A DNA stretch of 64,000 nucleotides from contig NW_027480422.1 in the NCBI RefSeq assembly GCF_051401765.1, forward strand, positions 28,414,001-28,478,000. The letters are read 5' to 3'. Position 1 is the stretch's first letter. Each line of letters opens with the position of its first letter. The translations under genes and the position numbers were made by a program. Source of the stretch: Calliopsis andreniformis (Eukaryota; Arthropoda; Insecta; Hymenoptera; Andrenidae). Positions 12,796 to 26,700 of this stretch are shown piece after piece. Under the pieces are notes generated by a model. The model was not told where the DNA came from and made no database searches. It was given only the letters and a program-made list of their open reading frames with translations.

Positions 12796-14787
12796 CCTAG
12801 GTTGCCCGGAACGTAGAAATGACCATAACTTTCACACTGGTTGTAATTATACGTTTCATACAATGGAAAAACTGTTCTATTTATAATGTATTTTATGCTT
12901 CGCGCGTTGACTTCTAAAGCCCTAACTATGCGATCTGGTGGAGCAACGCTCTTGAGTGAAGCCTAGATTGCCCGAAACGTAGAAATGAGCATTACTTTGA
13001 CACTGGTTGCAATTATTCTTTTTATACGATGGAAAAACTGTTGTATTTTTATTGTATTTTATGCGTCTGGAGTTGTTTTCTAAGGCCCTAACTACTCGAC
13101 CTGGTGGAGCTACGCCCTAGAGTGAAGCCTAGGTTGCTCGGAACAAAGAAATGCCCATTACTTTCACCCTGGTTGTAATTATACCTGTTACAAGATGGAA
13201 TAACTGTTGTATTAATTTTGTATTTTATGCTTCGGGCTATGACTTCTAAGGCCCTAGCTATTCGATTTGGTGGAGCAACGACCTAGAGTGAAGCCTAGGT
13301 TGCCCGTAACGTAGAAATGACCATATCTTTCACACTGGTTGCAATTATTCGTTTTATACGATGGAAAAACTGTTGTATTAATTTTGTATTTTATGCTTCG
13401 TGCGTTGACCTCTAAGGCCCTAACTATTCGATCTGGTGGACCATCGCCCTAGACTGAAGACTAGGTTGCCCGGAACGTAGAAATGAACATCACTTTCACA
13501 CTAGTTGCAATTATTCCTGTTATACGATGGAAAAACTGTTGCATTTTTATTGTATTTTATGCTTCTGGCGTTGTATTCAAAGTCCCTAACTATTCGATCT
13601 GGTAGAGCAACGCCCTGGAGTTAAGCCTAGGTTGCCCGGAACGTAGAAATGACCATAACTTTCACACTATTTGCAATCATTCATTTTATACGATGGAAAA
13701 TCTGTTGTATTTATATTGTATTTTATGCTTCTGGAATTGACTTCTAAGGCCGTAGCTATTCGATGTGGTGGAGCAACGCCCAAGAGTGAAACCTAGGTTG
13801 CCCGGAACGTAGAAATGACCATAACTTTCACACTGGTTGTAATTATACGTTTCATACAATGGAAAAACTGTTCTATTTATAATGTATTTTATGCTTCGCG
13901 CGTTGACTTCTAAAGCCCTAACTATGCGATCTGGTGGAGCAACGCTCTTGAGTGAAGCCTAGATTGCCCGAAACGTAGAAATGAGCATTACTTTGACACT
14001 GGTTGCAATTATTCTTTTTATACGATGGAAAAACTGTTGTATTTTTATTGTATTTTATGCGTCTGGAGTTGTTTTCTAAGGCCCTAACTACTCGACCTGG
14101 TGGAGCTACGCCCTAGAGTGAAGCCTAGGTTGCTCGGAACAAAGAAATGCCCATTACTTTCACCCTGGTTGTAATTATACCTGTTACAAGATGGAATAAC
14201 TGTTGTATTAATTTTGTATTTTATGCTTCGGGCTATGACTTCTAAGGCCCTAGCTATTCGATTTGGTGGAGCAACGACCTAGAGTGAAGCCTAGGTTGCC
14301 CGTAACGTAGAAATGACCATATCTTTCACACTGGTTGCAATTATTCGTTTTATACGATGGAAAAACTGTTGTATTAATTTTGTATTTTATGCTTCGTGCG
14401 TTGACCTCTAAGGCCCTAACTATTCGATCTGGTGGACCATCGCCCTAGACTGAAGACTAGGTTGCCCGGAACGTAGAAATGAACATCACTTTCACACTAG
14501 TTGCAATTATTCCTGTTATACGATGGAAAAACTGTTGCATTTTTATTGTATTTTATGCTTCTGGCGTTGTATTCAAAGTCCCTAACTATTCGATCTGGTA
14601 GAGCAACGCCCTGGAGTTAAGCCTAGGTTGCCCGGAACGTAGAAATGACCATAACTTTCACACTATTTGCAATCATTCATTTTATACGATGGAAAATCTG
14701 TTGTATTTATATTGTATTTTATGCTTCTGGAATTGACTTCTAAGGCCGTAGCTATTCGATGTGGTGGAGCAACGCCCAAGAGTGAAA
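12796..14787 (+). repeat. Two tandem copies of a 6-mer inside L3
   Basis: 12796-13791 is repeated directly at 13792-14787, offset 996 bp = 6 x 166. The left boundary falls at a CCTAGG site: the base before it differs (G at 12795, A at 13791). The match ends just past 14800, where GTAGAGATGACCATTAC departs. L1, L2 and L5 carry this 6-mer once (starting near 4167, 8318 and 25568), so the duplication arose in the L3/L4 lineage before the whole unit was doubled. Confidence 0.9.
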
Positions 14788-15778
14788 CCTAGGTTGCCCG
14801 GAACGTAGAGATGACCATTACTTTCACACTGGTTGCAATCATTCCTGTTATACGATGGAAAAACTGTTGCATTTTTATTGTATTTTATGCTTGTGGGGTT
14901 GACTTCTATGTCCCTAGCTATTCAATCTGGTGGAGCAAGGCCCTAGAGCGGAGCCTAGGTTGCCCGGAACGTAGAAATGACCTGTACTTTCACACTGGTT
15001 GCAATTATTCCTGCTATACTATAGAAAAACTGTTCAATTTTTATTGTATTTTATGCTTCTGGCGTTGTATTCAAAGTCCCTAACTATTCGATCTGGTAGA
15101 GCAACGCCCTGGAGTTAAGCCTAGGTTGCCCGAAACGTAGTAATGACCATTACTTTCACACTGGTTGCAATTATTCATGCTATATGATGGAAAAACTGTT
15201 GCATTTTTATTCTATTTTATGCTTCGGGCGCTTACTTCTAAGGCCCTAACTATTCGATCTGGTGGAGCAACGCCCTTGGGTGAAGCCGAGGTTGCCCGGA
15301 ACGTAGAAATGACCATTACTTTCACACTGGTTGCAATTATTCCTGTTATACGATGGAAAAACTATTGTATTTATTTTGTATTTTATGCTTCTGGCGTTGA
15401 CTTCTTAGGCCCTAACTATTCGGTCTGGTGGACCAACACCCGAGAGTGAAGCCTAGGTCGCCCGGACCTATGACCATCACTTTCACTCTGGTTGCAATCA
15501 TTCCTGTTATACGCTGGAAAAACTGTTGTACTTTTCATGTATTTTATGCTTCTGGCGTTGACTTCTAAGGCCGTAGCTAGACGATGTGGTGTAGCAACGG
15601 CCTAGAGTGAAGCCTAGGTTGCCCGGAACGTAGAGATGACCATTACTTTCACACTGGTTGCAATTATTCGTTTTATACGATGGAAAAACTGTTGTATTTA
15701 TTTTGTATTTGGTGCATCCGGCGTTGACTTCTGAGGCCCTATCTATTGGATCTGGTGGACCAACGTCCTAGAGTGAAG

Positions 15779-16276
15779 CGTAGGTTGCCTGGAACGTGGA
15801 AATGACCAGTACTTTCACACTGGTTGCAGTTATTCCTGTTATACAATGGAGAAACTGTTGCATTTTTAGTGTATTTTATGCTTCTGCCGTTGTTCTCAAA
15901 GTCCCTAACTATTCGATCTGGTGGAGCAACGCCCTGGAGTTAAGCCAAGGTTGCCCGGAACGTAGAAATGACCTGTACTTTCACACTGGTTGCAATTATT
16001 CCTGTTATACGATGGAAAAACTGTTGCATTTTTATAGTATTTTATGCTTCTGGCGTTAAATTCTATGTACCGAACTATGCGATCTGGAGAAGCAACGCCC
16101 TACAGTTAAGCCTATGTTGCCCGGAACGTAGAAATGACCTTTACTTTCACACTGTTTGCAAATATACATCATATACGATGGAAAAGCTGTTGTATTTATA
16201 TTGTATTTTATGCTTCTGGCGTTGACCTCTTAGGCCCTAACTATTCGATCTGGTCGAGCACCGCCCTAGAGTGAAG
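15779..16276 (+). repeat. 3-mer insertion in L3, copied from earlier in the unit
   Basis: Three monomers (498 bp) are present here and absent at the matching point of L2 (10306). They resemble the three monomers at 11468-11965 of the same unit: the first has CCAGTACTTTCACACTGG and ACAATGGAGAAACTG, the second starts from AGCCAAGG, and the third has GCAAATATACATCATATACG. There are several substitutions, so this is an older or already diverged copy. Matching insertions lie at 21750-22247 (L4) and 28054-28551 (L5). Confidence 0.85.
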
Positions 16277-18766
16277 CCTAGGTTGCCCGGAACGTAGAAG
16301 TGACCAGTACTTTCACTCTGTTTGCAGTTATTCCTGTTATACAATGGAGAAACTGTTGCATTTTTAATGTATTTTATGCTTCTGCCGTTGTACTCGAAGT
16401 CCCTAACTTTTCGATCTGGTGGAGCAACGCCCTGGAGTTAGGCCTAGGTTGCCCGGAAGGTAGAAATGACCATAACTTTCACACTGTTTGCAATCATTCA
16501 TTTTATACGTTGGAAATGCTGTTGTATCTATATTGTGTTTTATGCTTCTGGAGTTGACTCCTAAGGCCGTAGCTATTCGATGTGGTGGAGCAACGCCCAA
16601 GAGTGAAACCTAGGTTGCCCGGAACGTAGAAATGACCATTACTTTCACACTGGATGCAATTATTCCTTTTATACGATGGAAAAACTGTTGCATGTTTATT
16701 GTATTTTATGCTTCTGGCGTTAAATTCTAAGTCCCTAACTATGCGATCTGGTGGAGCAACGCCCTGGCGTAAAGCCTAGGTTGCCCGGAACGTAGAAATG
16801 ACCATAACTTTCACACTGGTTGCAATTATTCCTTTTATACGATGGAAAAACTGTTGTATTTTTATTGTGTTTTATGCTTCTGGCGTTGACTTCTAAGTCC
16901 CTAGCTATTCGATCTGGTGCAGCAACTCCCGACAGCGAAACCTACGTTGCCCGTAACGTAGCAATGACCTGTACTTTCACACTGATTGCAATTATTCCTG
17001 TTATACGATGGAAAAACTGTTGCATTTTTATTATATTTTATGCTTGTGGGGTTGACTTCTAAGTCCCTAGCTATTCGATCTGGTGGAGCAAGGCCCTAGT
17101 GCGAAGCCTAGGTGGCCCGGAACGTAGAAATGACCTGTACTTTCACACTGGTTGCAATTATTCCTGTTATACGATGGAAAAACTGTTGTACTTTTACTGT
17201 ATTTTATGCTTCAGGCGTTAAATTCTAAGTACCGAACTATGCGATCTGGAGGAGCAACGCCCTACAGTTAAGCCTATGTTGCCCGGAACGTAGAAATGAC
17301 CTTTACTTTCACACTGTTTGCAAATATACATCATATACGATGCAAAAGCTGTTGTATTTATATCGTATTTTATGCTTCTGGCGTTCACTTCTTAGGCCCT
17401 AACTATTCGATCTGGTGGAGCACCGCCCTAGAGTGAAGCCTAGGTTGCCCGGAACGTAGAAATGACCAGTACTTTCACTCTGGTTGCAGTTATTCCTGTT
17501 ATACAATGGAGAAACTGTTGCATTTTTAATGTATTTTATGCTTCTGCCGTTGTACTCAAAGTCCCTAACTATTCGATCTGGTGGAGCAACGCACTGGAGT
17601 TAAGCCAAGGTTGCCCGCAACGTAAAAATGACCTGTACTTTCACACAGGTTGCAATTATTCCTGTTATACGATGGAAAAACTGTTGCATTTTTATTGTAT
17701 TTTATGCTTCTGGCGTTAAATTCTATGTACCGAATTATGCGATCTGGAGGAGCAACGCCCTACAGTTAAGCCTATGTTGCTTGGAACGTAGAAATGACCT
17801 TTACTTTCACACTGTTTGCAAATATACATCATACACGATGGAAAAGCTGTTGTATTTATATTGTATTTTATGCTTCTGGCGTTGACTCCTTAGGTGCTAA
17901 CTATTCGATCTCGTGGAGCACCGCCCTAGAGTGAGGCCTAGGTTGCCCGGAACGTAGAAATGACCAGTACTTCCACTCTGGTTGCAGTTATTCCTGTTAT
18001 ACAATGGAGAAACTGTTGCATTTTTAATGTATTTTATGCTTCAGGCCGTTGTACTCAAGGTCCCTAACTATTCGATCTGGTAGAGCAACGCCCTGGAGTT
18101 AGGCCTAGGTTGCCCGGAAGATAGAAATGACCATAACTTTCACACTGTTTGCAATCATTCATTTTATACGTTGGAAATGCTGTTGTATCTATATTGTATT
18201 TTATGCTTCTGGAGTTGACTCCTAAGGCCGTAGCTATTCGATGTGGTGGAGCAACGCCCAAGAGTGAAACCTAGGTTGCCCGGAACGTAGAAATGACCAT
18301 TACTTTCACACTGGTTGCAATTATTCCTTTTATACGATGGAAAAACTGTTGTATTTTTATTGTGTTTTATGCTTCTGGCGTTGACTTCTTAGTCGCTAGC
18401 TATTCGATCTGGTGGAGCAACGCCCTACAGCGAAACCTAGGTTGCCCGGAACGTAGAAATGTCCTGTACTTTCACACTGGTTGCAATTATTCCTGTTATA
18501 CGATGGAAAAACTGTTGCATTTTTATTGTATTTTGTGCTTCTGGTGTTGTATTCAAAGTCCCTAACTATTCGATCTGGTGGAGCAACGCCCTACAGCGAA
18601 ACCTAGGTTGCCCGGAACCAAGAAATGACCTTTACTTCACACTGTTTGCAACTATACATTATATACGATGGAAAAGCTGTTGTATTTATATTGTATTTTA
18701 TGCTTCTGACGTTGACTTCTCAGGCCCTAACTATTCGATCTGGTGGAACAACGCCCTAGAGTGAAG

Positions 18767-20758
18767 CCTAGGTTGCCCGGAACGTAGAAATGACCATAAC
18801 TTTCACACTGGTTGTAATTATACGTTTCATACAATGGAAAAACTGTTCTATTTATAATGTATTTTATGCTTCGCGCGTTGACTTCTAAAGCCCTAACTAT
18901 GCGATCTGGTGGAGCAACGCTCTTGAGTGAAGCCTAGATTGCCCGAAACGTAGAAATGAGCATTACTTTGACACTGGTTGCAATTATTCTTTTTATACGA
19001 TGGAAAAACTGTTGTATTTTTATTGTATTTTATGCGTCTGGAGTTGTTTTCTAAGGCCCTAACTACTCGACCTGGTGGAGCTACGCCCTAGAGTGAAGCC
19101 TAGGTTGCTCGGAACAAAGAAATGCCCATTACTTTCACCCTGGTTGTAATTATACCTGTTACAAGATGGAATAACTGTTGTATTAATTTTGTATTTTATG
19201 CTTCGGGCTATGACTTCTAAGGCCCTAGCTATTCGATTTGGTGGAGCAACGACCTAGAGTGAAGCCTAGGTTGCCCGTAACGTAGAAATGACCATATCTT
19301 TCACACTGGTTGCAATTATTCGTTTTATACGATGGAAAAACTGTTGTATTAATTTTGTATTTTATGCTTCGTGCGTTGACCTCTAAGGCCCTAACTATTC
19401 GATCTGGTGGACCATCGCCCTAGACTGAAGACTAGGTTGCCCGGAACGTAGAAATGAACATCACTTTCACACTAGTTGCAATTATTCCTGTTATACGATG
19501 GAAAAACTGTTGCATTTTTATTGTATTTTATGCTTCTGGCGTTGTATTCAAAGTCCCTAACTATTCGATCTGGTAGAGCAACGCCCTGGAGTTAAGCCTA
19601 GGTTGCCCGGAACGTAGAAATGACCATAACTTTCACACTATTTGCAATCATTCATTTTATACGATGGAAAATCTGTTGTATTTATATTGTATTTTATGCT
19701 TCTGGAATTGACTTCTAAGGCCGTAGCTATTCGATGTGGTGGAGCAACGCCCAAGAGTGAAACCTAGGTTGCCCGGAACGTAGAAATGACCATAACTTTC
19801 ACACTGGTTGTAATTATACGTTTCATACAATGGAAAAACTGTTCTATTTATAATGTATTTTATGCTTCGCGCGTTGACTTCTAAAGCCCTAACTATGCGA
19901 TCTGGTGGAGCAACGCTCTTGAGTGAAGCCTAGATTGCCCGAAACGTAGAAATGAGCATTACTTTGACACTGGTTGCAATTATTCTTTTTATACGATGGA
20001 AAAACTGTTGTATTTTTATTGTATTTTATGCGTCTGGAGTTGTTTTCTAAGGCCCTAACTACTCGACCTGGTGGAGCTACGCCCTAGAGTGAAGCCTAGG
20101 TTGCTCGGAACAAAGAAATGCCCATTACTTTCACCCTGGTTGTAATTATACCTGTTACAAGATGGAATAACTGTTGTATTAATTTTGTATTTTATGCTTC
20201 GGGCTATGACTTCTAAGGCCCTAGCTATTCGATTTGGTGGAGCAACGACCTAGAGTGAAGCCTAGGTTGCCCGTAACGTAGAAATGACCATATCTTTCAC
20301 ACTGGTTGCAATTATTCGTTTTATACGATGGAAAAACTGTTGTATTAATTTTGTATTTTATGCTTCGTGCGTTGACCTCTAAGGCCCTAACTATTCGATC
20401 TGGTGGACCATCGCCCTAGACTGAAGACTAGGTTGCCCGGAACGTAGAAATGAACATCACTTTCACACTAGTTGCAATTATTCCTGTTATACGATGGAAA
20501 AACTGTTGCATTTTTATTGTATTTTATGCTTCTGGCGTTGTATTCAAAGTCCCTAACTATTCGATCTGGTAGAGCAACGCCCTGGAGTTAAGCCTAGGTT
20601 GCCCGGAACGTAGAAATGACCATAACTTTCACACTATTTGCAATCATTCATTTTATACGATGGAAAATCTGTTGTATTTATATTGTATTTTATGCTTCTG
20701 GAATTGACTTCTAAGGCCGTAGCTATTCGATGTGGTGGAGCAACGCCCAAGAGTGAAA
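18767..20758 (+). repeat. Two tandem copies of a 6-mer inside L4
   Basis: Same arrangement as in L3, shifted by 5971 bp: 18767-19762 repeated at 19763-20758. Its presence in both 36-mers shows that the 6-mer doubling is older than the duplication of the unit. Confidence 0.9.
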
Positions 20759-21749
20759 CCTAGGTTGCCCGGAACGTAGAGATGACCATTACTTTCACAC
20801 TGGTTGCAATCATTCCTGTTATACGATGGAAAAACTGTTGCATTTTTATTGTATTTTATGCTTGTGGGGTTGACTTCTATGTCCCTAGCTATTCAATCTG
20901 GTGGAGCAAGGCCCTAGAGCGGAGCCTAGGTTGCCCGGAACGTAGAAATGACCTGTACTTTCACACTGGTTGCAATTATTCCTGCTATACTATAGAAAAA
21001 CTGTTCAATTTTTATTGTATTTTATGCTTCTGGCGTTGTATTCAAAGTCCCTAACTATTCGATCTGGTAGAGCAACGCCCTGGAGTTAAGCCTAGGTTGC
21101 CCGAAACGTAGTAATGACCATTACTTTCACACTGGTTGCAATTATTCATGCTATATGATGGAAAAACTGTTGCATTTTTATTCTATTTTATGCTTCGGGC
21201 GCTTACTTCTAAGGCCCTAACTATTCGATCTGGTGGAGCAACGCCCTTGGGTGAAGCCGAGGTTGCCCGGAACGTAGAAATGACCATTACTTTCACACTG
21301 GTTGCAATTATTCCTGTTATACGATGGAAAAACTATTGTATTTATTTTGTATTTTATGCTTCTGGCGTTGACTTCTTAGGCCCTAACTATTCGGTCTGGT
21401 GGACCAACACCCGAGAGTGAAGCCTAGGTCGCCCGGACCTATGACCATCACTTTCACTCTGGTTGCAATCATTCCTGTTATACGCTGGAAAAACTGTTGT
21501 ACTTTTCATGTATTTTATGCTTCTGGCGTTGACTTCTAAGGCCGTAGCTAGACGATGTGGTGTAGCAACGGCCTAGAGTGAAGCCTAGGTTGCCCGGAAC
21601 GTAGAGATGACCATTACTTTCACACTGGTTGCAATTATTCGTTTTATACGATGGAAAAACTGTTGTATTTATTTTGTATTTGGTGCATCCGGCGTTGACT
21701 TCTGAGGCCCTATCTATTGGATCTGGTGGACCAACGTCCTAGAGTGAAG

Positions 21750-22247
21750 CGTAGGTTGCCTGGAACGTGGAAATGACCAGTACTTTCACACTGGTTGCAG
21801 TTATTCCTGTTATACAATGGAGAAACTGTTGCATTTTTAGTGTATTTTATGCTTCTGCCGTTGTTCTCAAAGTCCCTAACTATTCGATCTGGTGGAGCAA
21901 CGCCCTGGAGTTAAGCCAAGGTTGCCCGGAACGTAGAAATGACCTGTACTTTCACACTGGTTGCAATTATTCCTGTTATACGATGGAAAAACTGTTGCAT
22001 TTTTATAGTATTTTATGCTTCTGGCGTTAAATTCTATGTACCGAACTATGCGATCTGGAGAAGCAACGCCCTACAGTTAAGCCTATGTTGCCCGGAACGT
22101 AGAAATGACCTTTACTTTCACACTGTTTGCAAATATACATCATATACGATGGAAAAGCTGTTGTATTTATATTGTATTTTATGCTTCTGGCGTTGACCTC
22201 TTAGGCCCTAACTATTCGATCTGGTCGAGCACCGCCCTAGAGTGAAG
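21750..22247 (+). repeat. 3-mer insertion in L4
   Basis: Copy of the L3 insertion at 15779-16276 (offset 5971), including the CGTAGG variant at its first monomer start and GATCTGGAGAAGCAACG in its second. Confidence 0.85.
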
Positions 22248-22911
22248 CCTAGGTTGCCCGGAACGTAGAAGTGACCAGTACTTTCACTCTGTTTGCAGTT
22301 ATTCCTGTTATACAATGGAGAAACTGTTGCATTTTTAATGTATTTTATGCTTCTGCCGTTGTACTCGAAGTCCCTAACTTTTCGATCTGGTGGAGCAACG
22401 CCCTGGAGTTAGGCCTAGGTTGCCCGGAAGGTAGAAATGACCATAACTTTCACACTGTTTGCAATCATTCATTTTATACGTTGGAAATGCTGTTGTATCT
22501 ATATTGTGTTTTATGCTTCTGGAGTTGACTCCTAAGGCCGTAGCTATTCGATGTGGTGGAGCAACGCCCAAGAGTGAAACCTAGGTTGCCCGGAACGTAG
22601 AAATGACCATTACTTTCACACTGGATGCAATTATTCCTTTTATACGATGGAAAAACTGTTGCATGTTTATTGTATTTTATGCTTCTGGCGTTAAATTCTA
22701 AGTCCCTAACTATGCGATCTGGTGGAGCAACGCCCTGGCGTAAAGCCTAGGTTGCCCGGAACGTAGAAATGACCATAACTTTCACACTGGTTGCAATTAT
22801 TCCTTTTATACGATGGAAAAACTGTTGTATTTTTATTGTGTTTTATGCTTCTGGCGTTGACTTCTTAGTCGCTAGCTACGCGATCTGGTGGAGCAACGCC
22901 CTACAGCGAAA

Positions 22912-23741
22912 CCTAGGTTGCCCAGAACGTAGAAATGACCTGTACTTTCACACTGGTTGCAATTATTCCTGTTATACGATGGAAAAACTGTTGCATTTTT
23001 ATTGTATTTTATGCTTCTGGCGTTAAATTTTAAGTCCATAGCTATGCGATCTGGTGGAGCAACGCCCTACAGTTAAGCCTAGGTTGCCCGGAACCAAGAA
23101 ATGACCTTTACTTTCACACTGTTTGCAAATATACATTATATACGATGGAAAAGCTGTTGTATTTATATTGTATTTTATGCTTCTTGCGTTGACTTCTCAG
23201 GCCCTAACTCTTCGATCTGGTGGAACAACGCCCTAGAGTGAAGCCTAGGTTGCCCGGAACGTAGAAATGACCACAACTTTCACACTGGTTGCAATTGTTC
23301 GTTTCATACAATGGAAAAACTGTTCTATTTATTTTGTATTTTATGCTTCGCGCGTTGACTTCTAAGTCCCTCGCTATTCGGTCTGGTGCAGCAACGCCCT
23401 AGAGTGAAGCCTAGGTTACCGGGAACATAGAAATGACCAGTACATTCACACTGGTTGCAGTTATTCCTATCATACGATGGAAAGACTGTTGCATTTTTAT
23501 TGTATTTTATGCTTCTGGCGTTGACTTCTAAGTCCCTAGCTATTCGATCTGGTGGAGCAACTCCCAACAGCGAAACCTAGGTTGCCCGTAACGTAGAAAT
23601 GACCTGTACTTTCACACTGGTTGCAATTATTCCTGTTATACGATGGAAAAACTGTTGCATTTTTATTGTATTTTATGCTTCTGGCGTTGACTTCTAAGTC
23701 CCTAGCTATTCGATCTGGTGCAGCAACTCCCGACAGCGAAA
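22912..23741 (+). repeat. P block, copy 3 (5 monomers, 830 bp)
   Basis: Matches 1511-2340 at an offset of 21401 bp. It lies between L4 and L5, in the same position relative to an L start as P copies 1 and 2. The match with the far left of the window continues without break into L5, up to 26953. Confidence 0.9.
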
Positions 23742-26700
23742 CCTACGTTGCCCGTAACGTAGCAATGACCTGTACTTTCACACTGGTTGCAATTATTCCT
23801 GTTATACGATGGAAAAACTGTTGCATTTTTATTATATTTTATGATTGTGGGGTTGACTTCTAAGTCCCTAGCTATTCGATCTGGTGGAGCAAGGCCCTAG
23901 TGCGAAGCCTAGGTGGCCCGGAACGTAGAAATGACCTGTACTTTCACACTGGTTGCAATTATTCCTGTTATACGATGGAAAAGCTGTTGTACTTTTACTG
24001 TATTTTATGCTTCAGGCGTTAAATTCTAAGTACCGAACTATGCGATCTGGAGGAGCAACGCCCTACAGTTAAGCCTATGTTGCCCGGAACGTAGAAATGA
24101 CCTTTACTTTCACACTGTTTGCAAATATACATCATATACGATGCAAAAGCTGTTGTATTTATATCGTATTTTATGCTTCTGGCGTTCACTTCTTAGGCCC
24201 TAACTATTCGATCTGGTGGAGCACCGCCCAAGAGTGAAGCCTAGGTTGCCCGGAACGTAGAAATGACCAGTACTTTCACTCTGGTTGCAGTTATTCCTGT
24301 TATACAATGGAGAAACTGTTGCATTTTTAATGTATTTTATGCTTCTGCCGTTGTACTCAAAGTCCCTAACTATTCGATCTGGTGGAGCAACGCACTGGAG
24401 TTAAGCCAAGGTTGCCCGCAACGTAAAAATGACCTGTACTTTCACACAGGTTGCAATTATTCCTGTTATACGATGGAAAAACTGTTGCATTTTTATTGTA
24501 TTTTATGCTTCTGGCGTTAAATTCTATGTACCGAACTATGCGATCTGGAGGAGCAACGCCCTACAGTTAAGCCTATGTTGCTTCGAACGTAGAAATGACC
24601 TTTACTTTCACACTGTTTGCAAATATACATCATACACGATGGAAAAGCTGTTGTATTTATATTGTATTTTATGCTTCTGGCGTTGACTCCTTAGGCGCTA
24701 ACTATTCGATCTGGTGGAGCACCGCCCTAGAGTGAGGCCTAGGTTGCCCGGAACGTAGAAATGACCAGTACTTCCACTCTGGTTGCAGTTATTCCTGTTA
24801 TACAATGGAGAAACTGTTGCATTTTTAATGTATTTTATGCTTCAGGCCGTTGTACTCAAAGTCCCTAACTATTCGATCTGGTAGAGCAACGCCCTGGAGT
24901 TAGGCCTAGGTTGCCCGGAAGATAGAAATGACCATAACTTTCACACTGTTTGCAATCATTCATTTTATACGTTGGAAATGCTGTTGTATCTATATTGTAT
25001 TTTATGCTTCTGGAGTTGACTCCTAAGGCCGTAGCTATTCGATGTGGTGGAGCAACGCCCAAGAGTGAAACCTAGGTTGCCCGGAACGTAGAAATGACCA
25101 TTACTTTCACACTGGTTGCAATTATTCCTTTTATACGATGGAAAAACTGTTGTATTTTTATTGTGTTTTATGCTTCTGGCGTTGACTTCTTAGTCGCTAG
25201 CTATTCGATCTGGTGGAGCAACGCCCTACAGCGAAACCTAGGTTGCCCGGCACGTAGAAATGTCCTGTACTTTCACACTGGTTGCAATTATTCCTGTTAT
25301 ACGATGGAAAAACTGTTGCATTTTTATTGTATTTTGTGCTTCTGGTGTTGTATTCAAAGTCCCTAACTATTCGATCTGGTGGAGCAACGCCCTACAGCGA
25401 AACCTAGGTTACCCGGAACCAAGAAATGACCTTTACTTTCACACTGTTTGCAACTATACATTATATACGATGGAAAAGCTGTTGTATTTATATTGTATTT
25501 TATGCTTCTGACGTTGACTTCTCAGGCCCTAACTATTCGATCTGGTGGAACAACGCCCTAGAGTGAAGCCTAGGTTGCCCGGAACGTAGAAATGACCATA
25601 ACTTTCACACTGGTTGTAATTATACGTTTCATACAATGGAAAAACTGTTCTATTTATAATGTATTTTATGCTTCGCGCGTTGACTTCTAAAGCCCTAACT
25701 ATGCGATCTGGTGGAGCAACGCTCTTGAGTGAAGCCTAGATTGCCCGAAACGTAGAAATGAGCATTACTTTGACACTGGCTGCAATTATTCTTTTTATAC
25801 GATGGAAAAACTGTTGTATTTTTATTGTATTTTATGCGTCTGGAGTTGTTTTCTAAGGGCCTAACTACTCGACCTGGTGGAGCTACGCCCTAGAGTGAAG
25901 CCTAGGTTGCTCGGAACAAAGAAATGCCCATTACTTTCACCCTGGTTGTAATTATACCTGTTACAAGATGGAATAACTGTTGTATTAATTTTGTATTTTA
26001 TGCTTCGGGCTATGACTTCTAAGGCCCTAGCTATTCGATTTGGTGGAGCAACGACCTAGAGTGAAGCCTAGGTTGCCCGTAACGTAGAAATGACCATATC
26101 TTTCACACTGGTTGCAATTATTCGTTTTATACGATGGAAAAACTGTTGTATTAATTTTGTATTTTATGCTTCGTGCGTTGACCTCTAAGGCCCTAACTAT
26201 TCGATCTGGTGGACCATCGCCCTAGACTGAAGACTAGGTTGCCCGGAACGTAGAAATGAACATCACTTTCACACTAGTTGCAATTATTCCTGTTATACGA
26301 TGGAAAAACTGTTGCATTTTTATTGTATTTTATGCTTCTGGCGTTGTATTCAAAGTCCCTAACTATTCGATCTGGTAGAGCAACGCCCTGGAGTTAAGCC
26401 TGGGTTGCCCGGAACGTAGAAATGACCATAACTTTCACACTATTTGCAATCATTCATTTTATACGATGGAAAATCTGTTGTATTTATATTGTATTTTATG
26501 CTTCTGGAATTGACTTCTAAGGCCGTAGCTATTCGATGTGGTGGAGCAACGCCCAAGAGTGAAACCTAGGTTGCCCGGAACGTAGAAATGACCATTACTT
26601 TCACACTGGTTGCAATCATTCCTGTTATACGATGGAAAAACTGTTGCATTTTTATTGTATTTTATGCTTGTGGGGTTGACTTCTAAGTCCCTAGCTATTC

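Larger units (their letters stand above)
10970..16940 (+). repeat. HOR unit L3 (36-mer, 5971 bp)
   Basis: L3 matches L4 at an offset of 5971 over its full length. I noticed only rare substitutions (for example C at 11462 against G at 17433). Relative to L2 it has a 996-bp tandem duplication (12796-13791 repeated at 13792-14787), a 498-bp 3-mer insertion (15779-16276) and a lost T at about 12665 (TTACTTCACAC). 4478 + 996 + 498 - 1 = 5971, so these changes fully account for its length. Confidence 0.92.
16941..22911 (+). repeat. HOR unit L4 (36-mer, 5971 bp)
   Basis: L4 is a near-identical tandem copy of L3 at offset 5971. The alignment persists to 22865 and breaks at 22866, where L4 passes into the P-type sequence CTTAGTCGCTAGCTACGCG rather than the next L start. 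It includes the same doubled 6-mer (18767-19762 and 19763-20758), the 3-mer insertion and the 5-bp deletion marker at 21429. L3 and L4 are the youngest duplication of the left domain. Confidence 0.92.
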
